Shown here one piece after another: positions 59,709-64,000 of a stretch of DNA of 64,000 bases. The notes beneath the pieces were generated by a model. It was given only the letters and a program-made list of their open reading frames with translations. It did no database searches and was not told the origin of the DNA. The position numbers and the translations under genes were made by a program. Positions within the stretch are counted from its first letter, which is position 1, and every line of letters begins with the position of its first letter. Source of the DNA: Microbacterium sp. LWH11-1.2 (GTDB lineage: Bacteria; Actinomycetota; Actinomycetes; Actinomycetales; Microbacteriaceae). The stretch covers positions 310,001 through 374,000 of the forward strand of contig NZ_CP151636.1 in assembly GCF_038397745.1 (NCBI RefSeq). Reading direction: 5' to 3'.

Positions 59709-60578
59709 ATGACAGAGAGCGTGATCGAGGTCCGCGACCTCCGCAAGGACTACGGCGACTTCACGGCGGTGGACGGCATCAGCTTCGACATCGAGCGCGG
59801 CGAGACATTCGCGCTCCTCGGCCCCAACGGCGCGGGGAAGTCGACGACGATCGAGATCCTCGAGGGCTACCGCCACCGCAGCTCCGGCGACGTGAGCGTG
59901 CTCGGCGTCGACCCGCAGCACGGCGGCCTGGACTGGAAGGCGCGGCTCGGCATCGTGCTGCAGTCCACCGGGGAGGCCGGCTCGTTCACGGTGCGGGAGC
60001 TCCTCAAGGAGTTCGCGGGCTACTACCCGCGGCCGCGCGACGTCGACGAGGTGATCGCCGCCGTCGGCCTGGAGGAGAAGCAGCGCACGCGGGCCGCACG
60101 ACTGTCGGGCGGTCAGCAGCGTCGGCTCGACGTGGCCCTCGGCATCATCGGCCGGCCGGAGCTCCTGTTCCTCGACGAGCCGACCACCGGGTTCGATCCC
60201 GAAGCCCGCCGCCAGTTCTGGGAGCTCATCCGCTCGCTCAAGGCCGAGGGCACGAGCATCCTGCTCACGACGCATTACCTCGACGAGGCCGCGCAGCTCG
60301 GCGACCGCGCCGCGGTCATCGCCGGAGGGACCATCGCCGCGATGGGACGCATCGACGAGCTCGGCGGAGCGGAGTCGCGCATCCCGCTCGTGCGCTGGAC
60401 CGACCCCACGGGGGCACGGCGCGAGGAGCGCACCGGCGAACCCGGGGCGCTCGTCGCCGCTCTGCAGCGCGACGGCGGCGAGCCCCGAGACCTCGAGGTC
60501 GTCCGCCCCACTCTCGAGGACATCTATCTCGACCTGATCCGCGCGTTCGACTCGCGCATCGAGGAGACGGCAGCATGA
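59709..60578 (+). CDS. ABC exporter ATPase (CcmA/drug-export type)
   Basis: This 289-residue ATPase has Walker A GPNGAGKST (about 36-44), Q-loop in LGIVLQSTGEAGSF, signature LSGGQQRRLDVALGI, Walker B LLFLDEPTTGFD and the switch His in LLTTHYLDEA. The C-terminal 80 residues are an accessory domain common in drug or lipid exporters. The ATG at 59709 is preferred over an upstream start, since MTESVIEVRDLRKDYGDF is the normal ABC N terminus. It overlaps the permease gene (ATGA) and lies upstream of a two-component pair that may control it. Confidence 0.93.
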   Translation: MTESVIEVRDLRKDYGDFTAVDGISFDIERGETFALLGPNGAGKSTTIEILEGYRHRSSGDVSVLGVDPQHGGLDWKARLGIVLQSTGEAGSFTVRELLKEFAGYYPRPRDVDEVIAAVGLEEKQRTRAARLSGGQQRRLDVALGIIGRPELLFLDEPTTGFDPEARRQFWELIRSLKAEGTSILLTTHYLDEAAQLGDRAAVIAGGTIAAMGRIDELGGAESRIPLVRWTDPTGARREERTGEPGALVAALQRDGGEPRDLEVVRPTLEDIYLDLIRAFDSRIEETAA

Positions 60579-61417
60579 CCACCACCACGACGAGCACGAC
60601 GCCGACACGGTTCGGTCCGGGCCGCACGATCCGCCTGGGAGTCCGGCGCATCCCGTTCGAGCTGCGCCAGTACTTCCGGGCCGGAGATCAGGTCTTCTTC
60701 ACGTTCCTCTTCCCGACGCTCATGTACGTCGTCTTCGCCACCATCTTCACGGGCGACATCGGCGAGGGACCGGATCAGGTCAGCATGGCGACCTACTACC
60801 TGCCGGGACTCATCGCCGGTGGCATCCTGCTGTCCGGAGTGCAGGCGCCCGCGCTCGAGATCGCGGCCGAGAAGAGCGACGGCACCCTGAAGCGCCTCGG
60901 CGGGACACCGATCTCGCCCGTCACCTACTTCATCGGCAAGATCGGCGAGGTGTTCGTCACGGCGATCCTGCAGATCGCCCTGCTGATCGTCGTCGCCGTC
61001 GTCGTCTACCGTGTCGAGCTGCCGACGGACGCGGCGATCTGGGGCCGCTTCGCCTGGATCTTCGCTCTCGGGCTGATCGCCTGCACCCTCCTCGGGATCG
61101 CGCTGTCGTCCGTCCCCCGTTCGGGCAAGTCCTCGGCAGCGGTGGTGATCCCGATCGTGCTGCTGATCCAGTTCGTCTCCGGTGTCTACATCGCATTCTC
61201 GATGCTCCCCGAATGGCTGCAGAACGCGGCAGGCGTCCTTCCCGTGAAGTGGATCGCCCAGGGGATGCGGTCCGTGTTCCTCCCCGATTCCTTCCGCGTG
61301 GCCGAGACGAGCGGCTCGTGGGACATCGGGCTCATCGCCCTGATGCTGGTGGTCTGGCTGGCCGTGGGGCTGGTGCTCAGCCGGCTCACGTTCCGCTGGA
61401 TCCGTCGCGATCGCTGA
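60575..61417 (+). CDS. ABC-2 type exporter permease
   Basis: This 280-residue protein has six membrane segments of the ABC-2 type: FRAGDQVFFTFLFPTLMYVV at the first, TYYLPGLIAGGILLSGVQAP, ILQIALLIVVAVVVYRV, FAWIFALGLIACTLLGIALS, AAVVIPIVLLIQFVSGVYIA and IGLIALMLVVWLAVGLVLS. The Thr-rich start is short. It pairs with the ATPase above to expel a drug, peptide or lipid-like substrate. The start overlaps the ATPase stop; the histidine kinase follows after 22 bp. Confidence 0.92.
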   Translation: MTTTTTSTTPTRFGPGRTIRLGVRRIPFELRQYFRAGDQVFFTFLFPTLMYVVFATIFTGDIGEGPDQVSMATYYLPGLIAGGILLSGVQAPALEIAAEKSDGTLKRLGGTPISPVTYFIGKIGEVFVTAILQIALLIVVAVVVYRVELPTDAAIWGRFAWIFALGLIACTLLGIALSSVPRSGKSSAAVVIPIVLLIQFVSGVYIAFSMLPEWLQNAAGVLPVKWIAQGMRSVFLPDSFRVAETSGSWDIGLIALMLVVWLAVGLVLSRLTFRWIRRDR

Positions 61418-61439
61418 CATCGATGGAAGAGTGGTCGGC

Positions 61440-62633
61440 ATGAGGACGACCTTCACGGAGCGCGTGGGATGGGACCTCGCATCGGCGGCCCTGTTCGTCG
61501 TGACGCTCATCCTCGCCTTCACCCTGCCGCCGCGCTTCCCGGGCTCGTCCTGGCTGCTCGTCGCCACCGCCTGCGGCGTCGCCGCCGTCTACGCGTTCGG
61601 CGCCCGACGCTATGTGAGCTTCCGCGAGGGCCCGGAGCCCTCTCCCCTGGTCTCGGGACTGCTGCAGGCCGCCCTCGTCGTCCTGCTGGCGCTCGGCACC
61701 TCGATCGAGCCGACCATGATGCTGCTGCAGACGCTCGTGCTGCCGCTGATCTGGATGACGTCGCGCTCCACCCGGCAGTCCATCATCGTCACCCTGCTGA
61801 ACGCCGTGGTGCTCGCGATCGCCTACGCCGCGTCCGACGGCTTCCGCCCGGGGATGCTGCTCGCCGGAGTCGTCACCTCCGGCCTGTCCGCGGCCTTCAG
61901 CGTCGCGCTCGGTCTCTGGATCACGCGGATCGCCGAGTGGGGCACGGAGCGTCAGCGCCTGCTCGCCGATCTCACCGCGGCGCAGCACGGGCTGGAGGCC
62001 GCGAGTCGGGAGGCCGGTGCCGCCGCCGAGCGCGCCCGCCTCGCCCGGGAGGTGCACGACACGATCGCGCAGAGCCTCACCAGCATCGTGATGCTCGCCG
62101 AGCGCAGCCGCCGGGACGGCTCCCCGGAGGCGATCGCCCTCATCGAGGATGCCGCGCGCGAGGCGCTGCGCGAAGCGAGGGCCCTCGTCGTCGTCGAGTC
62201 CTCGGCGGCCGATCCCTCGGGGTCGCTCGCCGAGGCGCTGCGGCGGCTCGGCGAGAGGTTCAGCCGCGAGACCGGCCTTCCGGTCTCGGTCGACGCCTCG
62301 CCGCTCGTCGTCCCGAGAGACCTCCAGGTCGTCCTCCTGCGCTGCGCGCAGGAGGGCCTCGCGAACGTGCGCAAGCACGCGGCCGCCGGAGCGGCGTCGC
62401 TCGTGCTGACCGTGGACGACGATGCCGTCCTGGTCGTGACCGACGACGGTCGCGGCCTGCGCGGCGCCCGTCCTGACGGCGGAGACATCGGTGAAGGCGG
62501 CGGGTTCGGCCTCGCCGGCATGCGCGATCGGGTCGCCCTCGTGGGCGGCACGCTCGAGGCGCGCGACGGCGAGACCTCCGGGACGACGCTCACCGTGCGC
62601 ATCCCGCTCGCCGTCGGGCAGGAGACGGCATGA
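61440..62633 (+). CDS. Sensor histidine kinase, HisKA_3 (NarL/DesK type)
   Basis: This 397-residue membrane kinase has about five or six membrane segments with almost no outside loops (ASAALFVVTLILAFTL to LSAAFSVALGLWITRIAEWG), then HisKA_3 with the phospho-accepting His in REVHDTIAQSLTSIVML, and the ATPase domain with the N box CAQEGLANVRKHAAAGAA, VTDDGRGLRG and GGFGLAGMRDRV. The ATG at 61440 has GGAAGAG 8 bp upstream. It would sense membrane change or a membrane-bound drug. It overlaps the response regulator by 4 bp. Confidence 0.93.
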   Translation: MRTTFTERVGWDLASAALFVVTLILAFTLPPRFPGSSWLLVATACGVAAVYAFGARRYVSFREGPEPSPLVSGLLQAALVVLLALGTSIEPTMMLLQTLVLPLIWMTSRSTRQSIIVTLLNAVVLAIAYAASDGFRPGMLLAGVVTSGLSAAFSVALGLWITRIAEWGTERQRLLADLTAAQHGLEAASREAGAAAERARLAREVHDTIAQSLTSIVMLAERSRRDGSPEAIALIEDAAREALREARALVVVESSAADPSGSLAEALRRLGERFSRETGLPVSVDASPLVVPRDLQVVLLRCAQEGLANVRKHAAAGAASLVLTVDDDAVLVVTDDGRGLRGARPDGGDIGEGGGFGLAGMRDRVALVGGTLEARDGETSGTTLTVRIPLAVGQETA

Positions 62634-63253
62634 TCCGCGTCATCGTCGTGGACGACCATCCGATCGTCCGGTCCGGCATCGTCGGCCTGCTCTCGCTGGA
62701 CGACGAGATCGATGTGGTCGGCGAGGCCGCCGACGGCGCCGAAGCCATCGAGCTGGCCTCGGCCCTGCGCCCCGACGTCGTGCTCATGGACCTGCGCATG
62801 CCGAACGTGTCCGGCGCAGACGCCACCGCGCGGATCACCTCGGGACTCCCGGGGGTGCGGGTGCTCGTGCTCACGACGCACGAGGGAGACGACGACATCC
62901 TCGGCGCGATCGAGGCGGGCGCGAGCGGCTATCTGCTCAAGGCCGCGCCCCAGGCCGAGATCGTCGCCGGCATCCGATCCGTCGCCGAGGGGCACACCGT
63001 CCTGGCGCCCAGCATCGCGGCGACGCTCGTCACCCGCATGCGTCGGGAGGAGTCGACGCGCCCGTCGCTCAGCCCTCGAGAGCTCGAGGTGCTGCGCCTC
63101 GTGTCACGCGGCCGGAGCAACCCGGAGATCGCCCGCGAGCTCTTCATCGGCGAGGCGACGGTGAAGACGCATCTGCTGCATGTCTTCGAGAAGCTCGAGG
63201 TCTCGGACCGGACCCGAGCGGTCACGCTGGCGCTGGAGCTCGGTCTGCTCTGA
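62630..63253 (+). CDS. NarL/LuxR-type response regulator
   Basis: This 207-residue regulator has a receiver domain with Asp8/Asp9, the phosphoryl Asp54 in VVLMDLRMP, the Thr/Lys of LVLTTHEG and GYLLKAAP, and a C-terminal LuxR helix-turn-helix (LSPRELEVLRLVSRGRSNPE; FIGEATVKTHLLHVFEKLEV). It is co-translated with the kinase (ATGA overlap). Together with the upstream ABC exporter this is a sense-and-export module of the kind known from antimicrobial or envelope stress responses. Which promoter it binds is inferred. Confidence 0.95.
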   Translation: MIRVIVVDDHPIVRSGIVGLLSLDDEIDVVGEAADGAEAIELASALRPDVVLMDLRMPNVSGADATARITSGLPGVRVLVLTTHEGDDDILGAIEAGASGYLLKAAPQAEIVAGIRSVAEGHTVLAPSIAATLVTRMRREESTRPSLSPRELEVLRLVSRGRSNPEIARELFIGEATVKTHLLHVFEKLEVSDRTRAVTLALELGLL

Positions 63254-63281
63254 GACCGCGCCCCGGCGCCCGGCGCTGCGG

Positions 63282-64000
63282 CTACGCGCGGCCGAACTGC
63301 GCGACGGCCGGGCAGTCGAACGGGTCGGCGCCGGCGGAGAGCCCCACACGGTTGAGATAGTCGATCACGATCTTGTACGACCGCAGAAGGCTCGTCTCCG
63401 TGTACGGCACGTTGTTCGCCGCGCAGTAGTCGCGGACGATCTCGCGCGCCTTGGCCAGGTGCGGCCGCGGCATGCTCGGGAACAGGTGGTGCTCCACCTG
63501 GTAGTTCAGGCCGCCCATGAGCCAGGTCGTCCACCATCCGCCGCTGATGTTGCGGGAGGTGCGGACCTGCTTGGTGAAGAAGTCGAGGCGGGCCTTGGGA
63601 TCGATGATCGGCATGCCCTTGTGGTTGGGGGCGAACGCGGCCCCCATGTAGACGCCGAAGACGGCGAACTGCACGCCCATGAAGGCGAACGCCATTCCGA
63701 GGGGGAGCATCATGAACACGGGCACGAGGATGAGGGCGAACCGCAGGGCGATGATGCTGAGCTCGGTCCAGCGGCCCTTCACGTTCTTCGTCGTCGTGAG
63801 GTACTTCAGACCGAGGAAGTGGAGGTTCAGCCCCTCGAGCGTGAGCAGGGGGAAGAAGAGCCAGCCCTGCTTGCGGGTGATCAGCTTGATCAGGCCCTTC
63901 GCCTTCGCGGCGTCCTCTTCGAGGAACGAGATCGTATCGACCTCGATGTCGGGGTCCTTGCCGACCTGGTTCGGGTTTCCGTGGTGCTTGGTGTGCTTCG
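63282..64000 (-). CDS. Fatty acid (acyl-CoA) desaturase, N terminus beyond the window
   Basis: The frame stays open to base 64000, so the first part is missing; 239 codons are visible. The second His box HTKHHGNPNQ is at the window edge, followed by FFPLLTLEGLNLHFLGLKYL, two membrane segments (LRFALILVPVFMMLPLGMAF) and the third His box NYQVEHHLFPSMPRPHLAKA. These His boxes bind the di-iron centre of membrane desaturases, which put a cis double bond into acyl chains and raise membrane fluidity. The first box lies outside the window. It converges on the response regulator gene. Confidence 0.93.
   Translation of the reverse strand, partial: KHTKHHGNPNQVGKDPDIEVDTISFLEEDAAKAKGLIKLITRKQGWLFFPLLTLEGLNLHFLGLKYLTTTKNVKGRWTELSIIALRFALILVPVFMMLPLGMAFAFMGVQFAVFGVYMGAAFAPNHKGMPIIDPKARLDFFTKQVRTSRNISGGWWTTWLMGGLNYQVEHHLFPSMPRPHLAKAREIVRDYCAANNVPYTETSLLRSYKIVIDYLNRVGLSAGADPFDCPAVAQFGRA

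Noticed and set aside
59597..60574. Frame that would fuse an N-terminal extension to the ABC-2 permease
   Set aside because: It overlaps the ABC ATPase in another frame; the permease ATG at 60575 overlaps the ATPase stop as usual in operons.

Overview
The window is high-GC chromosomal DNA of an actinobacterium. The best guess is Microbacteriaceae, probably Microbacterium or a close relative. The reasons are the strong GC-rich codon use, the GTG starts and ATGA/GTGA operon overlaps, a small protein of a kind known from Microbacteriaceae (57665-57970), a DivIVA-domain coiled-coil protein, LCP and M23 wall enzymes, and the order ftsH-folE-folP-folB-folK-DUF3180-PH-PH-DUF2520. I could not run a search, so the genus is an inference.

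Layout. 1-3112: end of an L-rhamnose catabolic operon (aldolase/dehydrogenase fusion, rhamnulokinase). 3126-12291: two sugar-use units. One is a GH3 beta-glucosidase divergent from a TetR regulator. The other is an alpha-glucosidase with a binding protein and two permeases, followed by a LacI regulator, with visible operator repeats. 12352-15862: LCP wall ligase, tRNA-Ser, HAD hydrolase and serS. 15893-20758: aminotransferase, FAD amino-acid-oxidase-like enzyme and a methionine-type ABC importer. 20964-29260: lipid kinase, lipoprotein, cardiolipin synthase, DUF4192 protein, lysS and a DUF2207 membrane protein. 29279-38097: the folate/ftsH/hpt block with PH-domain membrane proteins. 38184-44288: DUF937 protein, tilS, a 3-hydroxybutyrate dehydrogenase/transporter pair with its LysR regulator, a TMEM175-like channel and ppa. 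44407-45756: M23 peptidase. 45967-46283: tRNA-Glu, tRNA-Asp and tRNA-Phe. 50552 to the end: small conserved proteins, a very large glycosidase-like membrane protein, an M23/FG-GAP protein, a DivIVA-like protein, an ABC exporter with a two-component system, and a fatty acid desaturase cut by the window end.

The exceptional part is 46241-50488. The 3' half of tRNA-Phe plus its terminator (120 bp) is repeated with one mismatch 4128 bp downstream. Between the copies lies lower-GC DNA holding two divergent genes and a possible small third one. The two are an AlbA_2/Schlafen-like protein and a SIR2-like protein with a C-terminal GAF-like domain. No integrase is present. I read this as an integrase-less island in a tRNA hotspot carrying a candidate, possibly undescribed, anti-phage system. 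The function is inference.

Two genome-wide signals also stand out. A dispersed repeat with core CTTCGACAGGCTC lies between genes but also in frame inside serS and the GH3 gene. The word GGATGCCG/CGGCATCC is very frequent in the host DNA, and I saw none inside the island.
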